Origin: Helianthus annuus | Lineage: Eukaryota; Streptophyta; Magnoliopsida; Asterales; Asteraceae | Assembly (NCBI RefSeq): GCF_002127325.2 | Contig: NC_035437.2 | Location: forward strand, 172,890,530-172,954,529 | Length of the DNA stretch: 64,000 nt | Direction: 5' to 3' | Shown: positions 43,926 to 55,749 of the stretch, one piece after another | How positions within the stretch are numbered: position 1 is the stretch's first letter | Layout: every line of letters starts with the position of its first letter | Notes under the pieces: generated by a model | What the model was told of the DNA's origin: nothing | The model's database searches: none | Seen by the model: the letters and a program-made list of their open reading frames with translations, nothing else | Position numbers and translations under genes: made by a program

Positions 43926-45508
43926 TTTATTTAATAAACTATTATAAGGTTTATTGTTTTGATTTTTAATCAAAACATAAATATATAGTTTATTTTTAAA
44001 ACACTTGTAAAACGAGAAATGTTTTGAACGAATAAAACATGTCTTTGCGAATTATAAGTGATTCGATATACTTCCACGAGAAGTATAACGTCTTGAACCA
44101 TATAATAGTCTCTGAAAGACTATTTAGTGAAAAACAACTCGATGTTGTTAAAGACATAATAAGTTGCTTAACTACTTGCGAGTAGTTAATTGTAAACAAC
44201 TTTATATTTTTGGACAACTTGTGATTATTCAAGTTTAGAGTTCCAAGATGAGGGAGTACCTCAAAACATGACACCGAACGAAATAATTGCGTTTATTTCG
44301 GTCAAAAGTGTTGAAGATAATAACACTTTGGCATTTAATGTTTAGATATCTTTAGTGTATCCGTTTTATTTTTGTCCACTTTTAATTTATTATAAATGGT
44401 AGACTATCGTTTGGGTTTATTTAACATAAACAAATGGTTTAATTATAATAAAAGATAAATATTTATTTTGGACTACTAATAATTTGTCAAAAGGATACAC
44501 ATTTTGGTACAAAGTGTAAAAAGTAATTTACACAAACACAACGAGCGGGTTGTGATCATGACTTATGTAATAAGTCACAAATCAAACATCAAATGCATAA
44601 CGGCGTCGTAAGAAACGTGGTGAATGGTTTGAGATGAAATGCACGAAAACGAAATATGTCATCTATTGTTGAGAGCATCAACATGGAAATGCACATGTGA
44701 GTTTTTCATAGAATATAACATATGAAAGAAATATATGTTATTATTGTAAATGATTTTAATAAATTTAGAAAATTTATTAATGGAAATTTACAATAGTGAT
44801 GGACTTGTAGATGTTTCTACCACCATCAATGTTGTTTAAACTATGTGGAGGCTTGGTTCTCAATTTGGGAGATCCCAATACATGGTATTAAACGAAACAA
44901 CAATGTAAATGTATATATCACTATAGGCATACGTGAATGCTTTGTTGTTGAGTGTCAATCTAATTGGCTATATCTCAAGACTCAAGTGATTTTATACAAA
45001 GATTTTTCATCAAAGTGACTTGTATTAAGACTTATGTTTAAGTCTTTAGGAAGTCAATTGTGAAGCCTTGGAGATAAAAAGGCAAACGAGTTATGATCCT
45101 AATGGATGGAGTTAACTATGGTTTTGAGGCCTTCATAAAACGGATGGTTTTGGAATGGTGAAATAAAATTCCATTATTGTGTCTAAACTAAGAAAAGAAT
45201 GTTTGGAAGAGATAGTGCGTTATCTCTTAAGGCTGTGAAGAATCAGAATGATGCATCTTCTGTTCACATGCTAAAGTATTGTGGTCTAAAGCATGCTAGA
45301 CTAATACTTATTAATTTATATGCTCGACGGAGATTAAATTAACTTTAAACATTTAAAATATGTGATGACACAAGAATGAATTTTGTGCTAAAACAAAACT
45401 GTAAAGATAACCTGTTTTTAGTCCTAAAGGATACTTAATTAAAATGCAAGCAATGTGGGGGGAGGAACCATTTAAGAAACAAACCCTTTAGGGTATGAAG
45501 AAATGGTA
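43926..45508 (+). other. interior of the hairpin element, no coding sequence
   Basis: Non-coding retroelement interior. It holds one further perfect hairpin CACAAC-GAGCGG-GTTGTG at 44537-44554. No protein motifs were found in any frame. Confidence 0.6.
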
Positions 45509-45740
45509 GTTGAGAAGTTTTCTCAAACTCGAAACGAAAGGGAGAACCTTTCATCACCCCTTTTGGATGTTATCCAATTACACTTAAATGTGGGGGTGGC
45601 TTGCATTTGAATGTGGAAATGGGAGTTGAGAAGTTTTCTCAAACTCGAAATGAAAGGGAGAACCTTTCATCGCCCCATTTGGATGATATCCAATTACACT
45701 TAAATGTGGGGGTGACTTGCATATATTGCAAAGCATGACC
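45509..45740. repeat. 116-bp tandem duplication in the hairpin element
   Basis: Copies start at 45509 and 45625 with 'gttgagaagttttctcaaac' and contain 'gggagaacctttcatc' and 'cacttaaatgtgggggtg'. They differ at a handful of positions. The purine-rich 'aatgtgggggtg' resembles the polypurine tract before the right LTR. Confidence 0.85.
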
Positions 45741-46755
45741 AAGTGGAGTACACAATGGTTATATGGAGTCAATCGAGTAGATTAGACTCGAATGCCAATT
45801 GGTTAGATTCAAAGTCTAGTAAGATGTCAGTCATGACACACCAAAAGCATGGTGAAAACGTGTCTAGCCATGAATTGAGTTTCATGTCATTCTAAAGACA
45901 AGGTACATAACTGGATCCAGGTTGAGATCACGAGTTATAAGTCTTGTGAATCGACTAAAAGGCAAAAGTGACCAGCAAGTCAAGAACACGTTAGAACAAC
46001 TGATCTAAACTGAAAAATTATTGTTATTGACTTAACGAAGTCAACAAATAATTTTGGATCCAACAACCAGTGGGTTGATAACAGATCAGGTTGTGGAATG
46101 GGACTAAAGCCATGGAAAAAAGGGACATGAGGGAAACCTAACCTAGTTGACTGGAGATCCCAAGATCTAGGTTCAATAGGCCAACTTAATCATGAACCGA
46201 AGGGTAGTCACTGTGGGGGCGTAGCTAATATATATGTTTATATATAAGCTAGTTTATATGTTTCATATACCCCCCTAAACTATAAAAGGGTGTTTAATTA
46301 CATCCTAGTCCATTCCTATAATATTCATTGACATTGTTGTGAGGTTAAGCATAATATGTGGTTTTATGATTTGTGTAAATCATAGTAAACCATAATGCTT
46401 TTAATGATTTAAAAGGAAATCACCTATGTTGGAGAGAAGTGTGGTCGCTTCGAATGGAATTAGGGCATAATTCCTAGAGCTCCCGCAGAACCAGGAAAGT
46501 GCTCCATGACCATTATAGGACACGCTAGTGAGGGGATGGCCCGGCTAGGGAAAGTATTGTGTGAATGTATATTGTCGCTTACACAAATGGGGGGTTGTTC
46601 AAGGACATCACGTCTACAAAACCCTAGTAGGCTAAGTATGCTTCACAAAGGAAGGTTCAAAGGCAAAACCTACCTATCCTGCAATACTCGACTGTCGAGG
46701 TTTTATCGGGGAATTTTTTTTGGTGTTTTCATCGATCTCCATTCATGTGGGGGAT
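45741..46755 (+). other. 3' interior and polypurine tract of the hairpin element
   Basis: Non-coding, ending in ATGTGGGGGAT (46745-46755) directly before the right LTR. The ORF 46506-46769 runs into the LTR and shows no known domain. Confidence 0.6.
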
Positions 46756-48195
46756 TGTTGGAAATTTAGTGAAAATGAGTTTTTCACTAAATATTTTGGA
46801 CATGAATAATATTTATATATGTGTTGTATAAATAATTATTTATGGGTTTGTGTTCAAACTATGTCCAAATAGAGCTAAGATGAATGAGATATCGAAGCTT
46901 GAAGTTGTATGTTTGGAACAAACAAAGATGAGAAAAATGGATTGAGATTTGTCATCTTGTCCCACATAGGTGGATAGACAAAACTTAAAGTGGTATATAA
47001 GGAGGAGCACTCCTTGAAGGCAAACACTAGTGGGGACCAAAGGGTGCACCGCACCTGCACATATGCGCGCGTGATGTGGGTTATAAGCCCAATGTGGTGC
47101 GCTTTGAACTTCGCACACCGCCTTTGTATTTTTGTCCATGAGCGCGTGGTCAGATACATGGCGGGTCCGCTTATGGCGCACCCTTGGGTGGCGTAGGCGG
47201 ATGCCTTGGCATGGCGCATGGCGCACGTCATTGGCTATGGCGAAGACTGCAAGTGGCACGCGAGTATGGATGGTGCATAACCAGGTGGCATCCTGGTGTG
47301 CATAGTGGCATCCAATTAGCGCGTGGCGCAAGAAGGTGTGTCTCCGCGGAAGCGTAGTGCAGGCTCAACTAAGGCGCGCCTGCATGCGCGTTCGACCGGT
47401 TAAACCAGTCTACTTACTAGAGAGTTAATGTTAGACGGTTTCCACTAGTGCCATAAGTTGAATGGCAGTTTCTTTTTACTACCACTTAATATCCATTAAG
47501 TTAGAGTTTAACCCTTTTTATTACAAGATTAATTATCTTGTTAATTACAAGATTAATGATCTTGTTAATTACAAGATTAATGATCTTGTTAATTACAAGA
47601 TTAATGATCTTGTTTATGTCACCATTAAGAGGGTTGAATGAGTCTATGCATCTAATTATAAAATGAATATGGTTTATTCATTTGTGTAGAAGAAGAAAAA
47701 TAGACACAACAAATTGGTCTTTTGTTCCTTGAAAATTTAGAGAGGAGCACTCTCTAAATTATTCTTTTCTCAACTTCATATTTTCCTAATTGTGTGAACA
47801 CCAAATTATACCCGGTGCTATCTCGGGCATGAGAGTCATCTTCGGCAGTACACATACTGTTCCGGTTGTTGTACCCTGGGAGACAGACCGTCTGAGAGGA
47901 GGCGCGGAATCTGTTTTAAGGGAAGCGTGTTGAACACGTGCCTCAACCAAAAACCGTCAACAATTTTGCTTGTCTTGTAGCGGAGTTTTGATCTTGTAGA
48001 TGCGGTTGAAGTTTTCCAAAGACATTGGCTTTGAATCAAGATTGGTACAATTATATTGTATTTTATATTCGTTTATTTAATTTTTGTAACCGATATTGTA
48101 CTAGTCGAATTTCCCACCAATAACGAGAGTCTCGTTATTATTTATTATATATATTTGTAATATATTTTATTAAAAACGTGAACCTAGTTCCTACA
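46756..48195 (+). repeat. 3' LTR of the hairpin element (1,440 bp)
   Basis: Same length as the left LTR, with about six substitutions (for example ATGGG/ATGAG near the start, CGCACG/CGCGCG, GAGTGCG/GAGCGCG). It is followed by the GTCTC repeat. Confidence 0.93.
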
Positions 48196-48200
48196 GTCTC

Positions 48201-48414
48201 TTAACGTGCGAAATGTACGCAACCACAAAATAGCATGCGTGATTAGGTTTCCTCATGCATGATTTTCTGTTGTTTGTTCGTGCATGATTATGTGATGTTT
48301 TGTTTATGCCTGATTAGGGTATGCGTGATTATATGTGTTGTTCATGCGTGATTATGTGATGTTTGTTCATGCGTGATTAGGGTTTGAGTTTTATAACATG
48401 CATAATTTACTCGT
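48201..48414. repeat. CATGCGTGATTA motif repeat, right half
   Basis: Continuation of the repeat split by the hairpin element, with eight more, less regular copies (CATGCGTGATTA, CATGCATGATTT, ATGCCTGATTA, TATGCGTGATTA). It also has 'tgtacgcaac', which mirrors 'gttgcgtac' near 40455, so the whole repeat may be bounded by an inverted motif. Confidence 0.75.
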
Positions 48415-48447
48415 GTACATACATACATACATACATACATACATACA

Positions 48448-48483
<36 letters not shown>

Positions 48484-48489
48484 TATATT
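48415..48489. repeat. (ACAT)n then (AT)n microsatellite
   Basis: About fifteen ACAT units followed by a short AT run. The Tyr/Ile/His-rich ORF 48384-48578 is an artefact. Confidence 0.95.
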
Positions 48490-48786
48490 CAACAATCAAT
48501 CAACGAAAGACTACGAGAAATATACACCAACACGATACAAGGCCTAACTTTTTTTCAAACAAAACAGAAATATCCTAGCACCTTGAATTCATGAAAAAAA
48601 ACATTAAAAAACAAAATCTCTCCACACAGTCCAGTCAACAGAGACCATACTACTAGCCCTTTAAGAAATCCACAAATATCCTAGCGCCTTGATTTCACTA
48701 AGAATTTTCCCTATGTTCACCGGCTCCATATGGATTACTCGCCATAAACACCAACACCCAATACAAGGCCTAACCAACGTAGAAAT

Positions 48787-50693
48787 TGTAACACCCAATA
48801 CAAACCCAAACTTTTCAACTCCACGTGGATTTCTAGTTATCTTAATTGCTTAATACTTTTCTTTCGGGATTCCATGTCACCCAAAACTTGGTCTAAAACT
48901 AACAAGGAATATTTGAAAAATGAATAAACAAGTCTAGGAGCTCTAAGAATCCAGCAATATAAAGTTTCGAAAGTTCAAATATCGTATATATGCCACAAAC
49001 ATGATAAAGAAAATCTAAACATCCAATATATATAATCATCCACGTAAACCCATCAAGAAATATTACAAAAATAATATCATAACAAAAGGTTTAAATAGAG
49101 ATTATATGTGTGTATTAACAAGTTCCTAATTGTAGTATATATAATATTAACGATTTCAATATCAAGTAGTCCATCACGGCTACACTAAAGTGGACCCCAA
49201 TCTCTTTAATACATCAAAATCAGTGATAGGATCGTCCCTAAAAACATAACTAAAAAATAATCATGCCCAAGATAAGTTTGTTAGTAATACTAGGGAGCCC
49301 AAGTCAAAGAAAAAAAGAATGATTGATGACCTTAATGCATATCTAAAACAAGCTAAATCGGGTCGGAACTGAAAGTCAAAGCAAAAGTCTTCTTTTGCGA
49401 CTTTCGGTTCCGAAACTAGCCTAAACTCGGAATTTGTCGGGTTGAACATGCTTAGACATGTTCTTACATTAATTACCAAGTTATTTTAGTGTTAAAATAT
49501 GTTCCATAACCTCTACATTATCAGTTATGTGTTTATTTGCAAAAATAGCTTTCTGTTGACTTTTTAATATTAAGTTTGACCCGACAATTGACCAAGTTAG
49601 AGTGATAATCAGGAAGTGCCCTTTTAAGGGTTTATTATCCACATAATTACCAACTCATAGCTACTTTTAATTCGAATAAAGGTTGGACCATTAGTGATTA
49701 ATCACTAAGTCAAAGCTTAGTTACGACGGCTTTGACTTTTGGTCATTAGACTAATAAATCTTGAACTAGAGAAGCTAAGAATGCTTACAAAGGCTCTTAG
49801 CACGAATTAGGAGCTGAGGGAAACTTGCTTGAAGTCCAGAGAGCTCCAAAGAGTGAGTTTGAATAATTTTGTGAATGAGCAATGAACTAGCAAACCAACA
49901 AGTTCTTATATAGCCAAAAAGAATTCATAGGATCACTCCACACAAGTCTACCATTGATTCCTAATCATCCCAGGTGTCCCCTATGCATGAAATACCATTG
50001 GTTCAGTCCCTGAATTCGAAAACCAGCTTTCTAAGGCGGTGTAACCTGCTGTACATGCAGCTGCCATTATTTTTCTGCATCTGTGCCTTTTACGCGGCCC
50101 GCGTAAGCCTAGGCCTTGGCTTACGCGGCCCGCGATGACCAGGTAAACCGGGAAAAATCTTTCAGCATTTGCAGTGTCGGTCCCTGGTCCATATTATGTT
50201 TATATAACTTTCGTTTATTACATTTTGGACCCCCATACTTAACTTCTAAGGACCTTGGGTCATATACTAACTCCGTTAAGCTCTCGATTAGTTGTACGAT
50301 CACCCGAAAAGTCTTGTTTTCTTCGAAACTCCTTAAAATTAATATCTAATGTTCTTGTGAACGAAATATCAATTTATTTACAATGTTTTTGGGTTCGTCA
50401 AAGGTCACTCAGAGGTAACTTTAACATGTTGACACTTTTAACCCCTATGCTTTATAAGATCCTTATTTTTAACACAAACGACTTCCAATGTTCGATAAAT
50501 TATTCGTTAAGGAATACGAACGTCGTGTGAGGTCAATCAGAGGCATGAGAATGGTATGTTGACACTTTGGATCCCTTTATTCACATATTTACATTGTTTG
50601 GCAACTTTAGTCCCTCAAAATCAAATCCTTACACGTTTAAAGTCCATGACACGTATCTTCATTATATTGGTCGTGATTTTACGAGGTGTTACA
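48787..50693 (-). repeat. probable solo LTR (gypsy type), 1,907 bp
   Basis: TGTAACACCC at 48787 and GAGGTGTTACA at 50693 give TG...CA termini with a matching short inverted repeat. On the minus strand there is a TATA box CTATATAAG (49913-49905), with the palindrome TTACGCGGCCCGCGTAA (50090-50106) and a second, imperfect copy at 50121-50134 further upstream. No polypurine tract, PBS or coding sequence adjoins it. The flanking 5-mers do not match (GAAAT and CTAAG), so either the TSD has decayed or the boundary is wrong. ORFs inside are not genes. Confidence 0.5.
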
Positions 50694-50719
50694 CTAAGAA
50701 AACCCAAAAGTCACTTAAT

Positions 50720-51060
50720 TTTTACGAGAATTGAACACACAAAACCTTATCACATTCTAATACTCTCACAAGAGGGTCACCAGTAGTGACACCGACAGTG
50801 TTGCCAGACAACATCACTAGTGACAGGGTCACCGCCATTTGGTCTGGGTGTCCACTAGGTGGCTCTTGGCAGTGTCGCCAGTGAATGTCACTAGTGCCAA
50901 GGCTTATCAGCACACGGTTGCCTAACTTGCGTTAGGACTCTGAGAGTGTCGCCAGATTCGTCATAATGTCACTAGATACATCACCAGTGACACCAGATTC
51001 ATCACCAGTGTTGCCACATTCAACACTAATGTCGCCAAATTCATCACCTTTAACCAACGA
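50720..51060. repeat. degenerate repeats of TCACCAGTG / GTGTCGCCAG motifs
   Basis: Short related phrases recur about a dozen times: 'tcaccagtagtgaca', 'agtgttgccaga', 'agtgtcgccagtga', 'gtgtcgccagattc', 'tcaccagtgacaccagattc', 'tcaccagtgttgccacattc'. Copies in opposite sense (GTCACTAGTG, CACTAGTGAC) are interleaved. No open frame spans them. Confidence 0.6.
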
Positions 51061-51309
51061 GATCTGTTTTTTAACCCAAAATCCCAACTTCTTACATCCA
51101 AAATGTTTATTTTACTTCCATGCAACTTAATCTATGATCCACTACCCTTATAACACGTAAAAATCCCATTTTTTATGAAAACCTAAATTTCATCTTAAAA
51201 ACCCATAAAACTTCAGTTCTTGAACTCTCTGAGCTTTGATTGTTGATCTTCACTTTCTCTCTCTAAAACCTCACCTTCTCTCTTTAGATTTAATGAAAAC
51301 CAGAGTTAC

Positions 51310-51900
51310 CACCCGCCGCAATGCGGCGGGGGATGCGTTAGTTATATATCATATTAGATGAAAGGCAAATGTTTCTTAAATGACCGCGAGCCAGTGTGTA
51401 AAACATAGAAAATAATAACTGAGTTGATCTATGACCCACGCATTGCAACAGACCTATCAAACGGAGAAAAATAGACGCGTTGTGACGGGCCTGTCAAACA
51501 GGATAAAGTAGATGAAAAAATGTTGAACTCCACACGCACGTTTTGGCATGTTAACTCGGAAAATCTAGAACGAAACGTTAAACACAAAACTTGCGATAGA
51601 TGAAAAGTATATGGGGTCAAAGTTGCAAAGGTTGAAAAGCTTTAGGAAAGTGGTTAAATCGTTAAAAGATGGAAAATTTTGAATTAGAAGTGAGAGTCCA
51701 AATTAATCAAAGGGGTTAAATTGTATAAGATGGAAACTTTTGAAGCAGAAGTGAAAAATCAAATTAATCAAGGGGTTAAATTAACAAAGATTAAAACTTT
51801 AAACTAAAATTGTCAAAGATTGATACTTTAGGGTTAAAAAGGGAAAATTTCAAATTTTTTTTGAAACACTCCCAAAGCTAAAAGTGCAACACATTAATGC
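51310..51900 (+). repeat. repeat family X, copy 1, with GC-rich hairpin
   Basis: It begins with the hairpin CCCGCCGCAATGCGGCGGG (51310-51328), then 'gttagttatatatcat' and 'agatgaaaggcaaatgtttc'. It continues through 'cagacctatcaaacgg' and 'ccacacgcac', then a run of related phrases built on 'attaatcaaaggggttaaa'. Copies 2 and 3 are at 54935-55470 and, inverted, 56250-56725. It has no coding capacity. A GC-rich hairpin near one end recalls Helitron termini, but a clear CTRR end is lacking. Confidence 0.6.
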
Positions 51901-53120
51901 ATAAAAAAGTTGCTAATTTATAGGTTTATAATATAATTATAATGGTGACCAAATTAGGATTAGGGTTTTATCCTTTCTATTTATGGTAAGGGTTTATGGC
52001 CATTGGCCCATCATAAACTTTCTAATTTGGGCCTAATCTTTTCATAAACTCAAAACCCACTTCATTAAGCCTTCTTTATTCATTTAACTCTTATATAAAA
52101 AAAATACGTAAAAAATTGAGAGGCTACATAACAATGTCTAGGGATGAACAATAAATGAAACATCAATCGAAACCGAACCAAAATCAACCAATAACCGAAT
52201 TAACAAAAAGCAGATTAACAAAAATCATTTATCTGTTTTTTTTTTTTTTGTATCCCCCAAAAAAAAACAAACCGAACCATTCATGTCTTCATATATTTCT
52301 AGCTTTTGTATCTTCATTACATATATTTCATATTGTATACTTCTATTTCATGTATTTCTGTGAAAAAAAATTAACCTAAGTGTGGTTTGGTTATTAACCG
52401 TAATTACTAAACCAAATCGAAAACCAACAATCTTATTGAATAAACCGAACCATTTCATGCGTGTGGTTCCCGCCGCATCACGCGAGCACCATTCTACCCT
52501 TTTAACATGCATGTCGATATGTACGTTAAATACCTTGTCAAGAAAATGTGGTAACACAAACCATTACAACGCGTATTTTCTTAATATATGATTGTTGATT
52601 AAGGTTCTTGAGTGGGTGTATCACTATATTATGAGGCAATTTTCTAAATCTTGAGGTGTGAAATGTCTTTGTAAACGGACATGTTGAACAATATGTCTCA
52701 TAAAACATATATTAATTTCATATTTTAGGACAGCTTTTGAATCACATGCTACATCAAATCAGTTATGTTGCTTTAGTAAGAGTCCTATAATAAATCAATA
52801 TGGAAAAACTTAGTGAAGAGAACAAGGGAGCAACATATACAGTTCACTAGGCCAAGATCCTTTGTAAAAAATCTTTATTTAAATATAATTTTTTAAATGG
52901 CATGACAAGTTTTTTCTGCGTTAATGAGTATGTAGAGAAATTAGTATTTCGTTTCTTCAATAAGGAGCTATCTATGATAGCTATGGTAGAAGTTTAGATA
53001 GGTAACTAATAGGCTATTTATTTCTAGTTTGTAGAGGATGTTTGTGTGATGCCCCACACGTATCTCATATTTGTTCATGTTCCAACTACCTTATAGTTTA
53101 TCTAATTAGATGTATATGTC
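51901..53120. other. gene-free AT-rich sequence
   Basis: No gene is supported. Phrases such as 'aaaccgaaccaaaatcaacc' and 'aataaaccgaaccattt' (52165-52460) resemble interiors of short non-autonomous elements, but I could not find termini. Confidence 0.5.
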
Positions 53121-53342
53121 AGGTTCTTAGTACTTCAACGTAATATTGAAATTCTTATTACATTTTTATCATATGATCATCAACTATTTTGATAATTGCT
53201 CTAATTATGTTGATGTATTATCCGTTATATGTTAGGTTCTTGGTACTTCTACGTAAAATAGAAAGTTTTGTTACATTTTTATCATATGATCATCAACTAT
53301 TTTGATGATTGTTGTGATCATTGATGTATTATTCGTTAATAT
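53121..53342. repeat. 113-bp tandem duplication
   Basis: Copies start at 53121 and 53234 with 'aggttctt(a/g)gtacttc' and share 'acatttttatcatatgatca' and 'tcaactattttgat'. Moderate divergence. Confidence 0.8.
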
Positions 53343-53566
53343 TAATTAGTGATATGGCTTGCTTTTTTTTCCTTGGTGATTTCTAACTAAGTTTTATACC
53401 TTGACACCTTGTTTACAATTTATTTATACTTAGTGTACACTTATGATATACGATATTTCATGTGATTTGCTAGATGGTTTATTATTTCTTAAAACTTTAA
53501 ATTTTACAATATTGTATTAGAGTTCTTAAAACTGTTAAATTTTAAATTCGGAACTCTTACAATAAA

Positions 53567-53945
53567 CAATTATATATTATATTATATTATATTATATTAT
53601 ATTATATTATATTATATTATATTATATTATATTATATTATATTATATTATATTATATTATATTATATTATATTATATTATATTATATTATATTATATTAT
53701 ATTATATTATATTATATTATATTATATTATATTATATTATATTATATTATATTATATTATATTATTATATTATATTATATTATATTATATTATATTATAT
53801 TATATTATATTATATTATATTATATTATATTATATTATATTATATTATATTATATTATATTATATTATATTATATTATATTATATTATATTATATTATAT
53901 TATATTATATTATATTGTATTGTATTATATTATATTATATTATAT
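53567..53945. repeat. long (ATATT)n pentanucleotide array, about 380 bp
   Basis: More than 70 units of ATATT, interrupted by a 2-bp slip at about 53,762 and two TGTAT variants at about 53,915. A shorter array of the same unit lies at 55646-55697. Confidence 0.95.
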
Positions 53946-54935
53946 TACTAGGTTAGAACCCCGGGTAGTATACGGGTTGAATAAATATAACTTTATAAAA
54001 AAAAATTACATCTTTAAAAACGTGTACTGCATGGGTTAAATAAACACGTGTATTACACAGGTTGATTAAATATAATATAATTTTTTTAACACATATGGTC
54101 GTCAAGATATGTTTTAAAAAAAATGAACTTTGATGTATTGTAACATTTTACTTTGTTTTTTATTTATTTATTGTTAGGTTAGAAACTTGTGTATTGGACA
54201 CAAGTTAACATTTTTACTTTATTTTTTATTTATTTATTAATAGGTTAGAAACTTAAGTATTACGCATGGTTAAATCGATTAAATTTTCAATTAAATAGTT
54301 ATTAATAAGCGGAAAAAGTAAAAGAAAACGTTAAAAGAAAAAAATGTTATTTTTTTTTTAATTTTCTTGTATGATGTTATAGTTTTACTTTCATATTTGA
54401 TTAGGTTAGTATAGTAGTAGCAGAGGAATTAAAAACAAATAATTTTTTTGCTCCTTTTGAACTACTTGTGATTGATTGTAAGATAACCCTAATAGGATGT
54501 TATAGTTTTACTTTCATATTTGATTAGGTTAATATAGTAGTAGCAGAGGAATTAACAACAAATATTTTTTTGCTCCTTTTAAACTACTTGTGATTGATTA
54601 GAATTTGGAAATAATTCTTAACTGAGTCCGGTTCGTCATCAGTTTCATCGGTTATTAGATAGTAAATAAAGATAAAGATTATAAACTTTTATATAAACAA
54701 TTAAAATTATCTTTATCTTTATAAATAATAAAAACGTTAATATATAGTTTTTAATTTTATTAATTAATATAAGGTTATCATTTATCCTTATTATTATCAT
54801 CAAAATCTTTTAATTTTAATAATTAATATATGGTTATCAGTTATCCTTATCTTTATCATCAAAATTTCTTCCATAAATTTTAATTGAGAACACCTCATAA
54901 AGCGACATGTGTCCGTAAAGTGGTTTCTTTTGCGG
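53946..54935. repeat. second copy of the TATACTAGGTT composite repeat
   Basis: It starts 'ttactaggttagaaccccgg' and 'atacgggttgaataaatata', as at 8058. It ends 'gacatgtgtccgtaaagtgg' followed by TTTCTTTT, as at 9140-9170. It is degenerate and non-coding, and contains the 123-bp duplication at 54373-54618. Confidence 0.6.
54373..54618. repeat. 123-bp tandem duplication
   Basis: Copies begin at 54373 and 54496 with 'gatgttatagttttactttc' and contain 'tagtagtagcagaggaatta'. They differ by few substitutions. Confidence 0.88.
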
Positions 54936-55470
54936 CGGGGGGATTCATTAGTTATATATCATGTTAGATGAAAGGCAAATGTTTCTCACATGATCACGAA
55001 CCTGTGTGTAAAACCGAGAAAAAAATAAATAAATCGATCTCTGACTCGCACGCTGTGACAGACCTATCAAACGGGGAAAATAGACACGTTGCGACGGACA
55101 TTTCAAACAGGAAAAAAATAGATGAAAAACCGTTGAACCCCACACGCACATTGTGGCGTGTTAACTCGGAAATTTAGAACGACACGTTAAACGGAGAACT
55201 TATGAAAGATGAAAAGTATATAAGAGACTAAAGTTGAAAGTAAAAAAATGTTGAGATTAAATTGCAAAAGATGAAAAGCTTTGGGTTGAAAGTAAAAAAA
55301 AATTAAAGGTGTTAAATTGCAAAAGATGAAAACTTTTGAAATTAGAAGTGAAAAACCAAATTAATCAAAGGGGTTAAAATACCAATGATTGAAACTTCAG
55401 ATTTAAATTTGCAAAGACTGAAACTTTAGAGTTAAAAAAGAAATCAATTTCAAATTAATGAAACAAAAGA
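54935..55470 (+). repeat. repeat family X, copy 2
   Basis: It starts with the half hairpin GCGGCGGGG, then 'attagttatatatcatgtta' and 'gatgaaaggcaaatgtttct', and is colinear with 51320-51850. The ORFs at 54948-55177 are conserved only because the repeat is. The 55580-55640 end ('acacgtgtccaacaaag', 'tattagtatagaaag') resembles the 3' ends of the composite repeats. Confidence 0.65.
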
Positions 55471-55498
55471 GATAAATAGATTTAGTTAAATTGATGTT

Positions 55499-55501
55499 TA
55501 A

Positions 55502-55553
<52 letters not shown>
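55499..55553. repeat. (ATT)n microsatellite
   Basis: About 17 ATT units. The poly-Ile ORF across it is an artefact. Confidence 0.95.
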
Positions 55554-55645
55554 TTATAAAAGAGATAAATAAAAATTAAAGGGTGAGAAATTACCAAAGA
55601 ATGACACGTGTCCAACAAAGATTTTTGTTTATTAGTATAGAAAGA

Positions 55646-55697
55646 TATTATATTATATTATATTATATTATATTATATTATATTATATTATATTATA
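55646..55697. repeat. (ATATT)n array, short copy
   Basis: About ten ATATT units followed by ATTACT variants to about 55,750. Confidence 0.9.
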
Positions 55698-55749
55698 TGA
55701 TATTACTATTAATTATATTATATTACTATTACTATTACTATTACTATTA

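Larger units (their letters stand above)
40671..48195 (+). mobile_element. non-coding LTR retrotransposon with hairpin array (7,525 bp)
   Basis: Two LTRs of exactly 1,440 bp (40671-42110 and 46756-48195) start TGTTGGAAATTTAGTG and end CCTAGTTCCTACA. The TSD is GTCTC (40666-40670 and 48196-48200). About six single-base differences separate the LTRs, so the insertion is recent. The interior (42111-46755) has no gag, pol or other protein homology. It holds the hairpin array described separately, a 116-bp duplication and a purine-rich tract ATGTGGGGGAT before the right LTR. No initiator tRNA-Met primer-binding site follows the left LTR, so another tRNA may prime it. I do not recognise the family. 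Confidence 0.9.

Noticed and set aside
46506..46769. 87-codon plus-strand ORF before the right LTR of the hairpin element
   Set aside because: It crosses into the LTR, has no domain, and covers the purine tract.
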